From positions 1-14,568 of the forward strand of contig DGBL01000221.1 of NCBI GenBank assembly GCA_002384315.1: 14,568 bases of DNA. Direction: 5' to 3'. The stretch comes from Micrococcaceae bacterium UBA4005 (GTDB taxonomy: Bacteria; Actinomycetota; Actinomycetes; Actinomycetales; Micrococcaceae). The notes below the pieces were generated by a model that was not told the origin of the DNA, did no database searches, and saw nothing but the letters and a program-made list of their open reading frames with translations. How positions within the stretch are numbered: the first letter of the stretch is position 1; each line of letters begins with the position of its first letter. Shown here piece by piece: positions 14,473 to 14,568 of this stretch. The position numbers and the translations under genes are program-made.

Positions 14473-14568
14473 TCAGACCCCGCTGCTAGCTGCGACCCAG
14501 CGCTGAAGCGCAGCCTGCGCTGCGCCACTGTCCACCGACGCTTCAGCCCGAGCTATCCCGTCCCGTAA
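14473..14568 (-). CDS. trpD: C-terminal end of probable anthranilate phosphoribosyltransferase (partial)
   Basis: The minus strand is open in only one frame from the window edge, and that frame ends at TGA (14473-14475). The 31 residues include DGIARAEASVDSGAAQAALQ followed by RWVAASSGV. This resembles the last helix of actinobacterial TrpD (the ...ARAAESIDSGAA...L.RWV pattern). TrpD transfers phosphoribose to anthranilate in tryptophan synthesis. The gene converges on the PucR gene with 18 bp between stops. The call rests on a short stretch, so an unrelated protein with a similar tail remains possible. Confidence 0.65.
   Translation of the reverse strand, partial: LRDGIARAEASVDSGAAQAALQRWVAASSGV

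Noticed and set aside
1..14568. tRNA or rRNA genes, CRISPR arrays, transposases and integrases
   Set aside because: I saw no cloverleaf with conserved arms, no regular spaced repeats and no mobile-element protein motifs on either strand.

Overview
The window looks like chromosomal DNA of a high-GC Gram-positive bacterium, most likely an actinobacterium near Arthrobacter (Micrococcaceae). The grounds are the GC-rich codon third positions, the GTG and TTG starts, and genes typical of Actinobacteria: a HelY-type Ski2-like helicase, RbpA, polyprenol monophosphomannose synthase, and a PucR regulator whose protein ends in an HTH_30 domain. All family calls come from motifs read by eye; no database search was run.

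Left part (1-7733) is mostly core functions. A 5'-truncated helicase gene (helY) is followed by a YtcJ-like amidohydrolase. A gap of about 400 bp holds an 18-bp perfect inverted repeat, a near-consensus housekeeping promoter, and a stretch with several strong nested helices, which I read as a candidate structured non-coding RNA. The mannosyltransferase gene (ppm1) then converges on rbpA. rbpA is preceded by a match to the SigR/SigH thiol-stress promoter, GGAAC-N18-GTT. Leftwards on the minus strand come peptide deformylase and an RlmA-type 23S rRNA methyltransferase, with a doubtful 84-codon ORF upstream of them.

Right part (7984-14454) is a self-contained catabolic locus. On the minus strand, a flavin amine oxidase is followed by a 55-aa single-helix membrane protein, whose stop overlaps the start of an NCS1-family permease. 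Divergently, on the plus strand, are an aldehyde dehydrogenase and a PucR-type regulator. The natural reading is uptake of a nitrogenous compound, oxidation of an amine to an aldehyde, then oxidation to an acid, under PucR control. The 347-bp divergent intergenic region carries a strong palindrome (GTGATCAG-N9-CTGATCAC) just upstream of the dehydrogenase. The substrate cannot be read from the sequence.

The last 96 bases are the C-terminal end of a minus-strand gene resembling anthranilate phosphoribosyltransferase (trpD). The catabolic locus therefore sits between housekeeping genes, as expected for an accessory insertion.

The least explained elements are the candidate RNA at about 4334-4520 and the small membrane protein translationally coupled to the permease.
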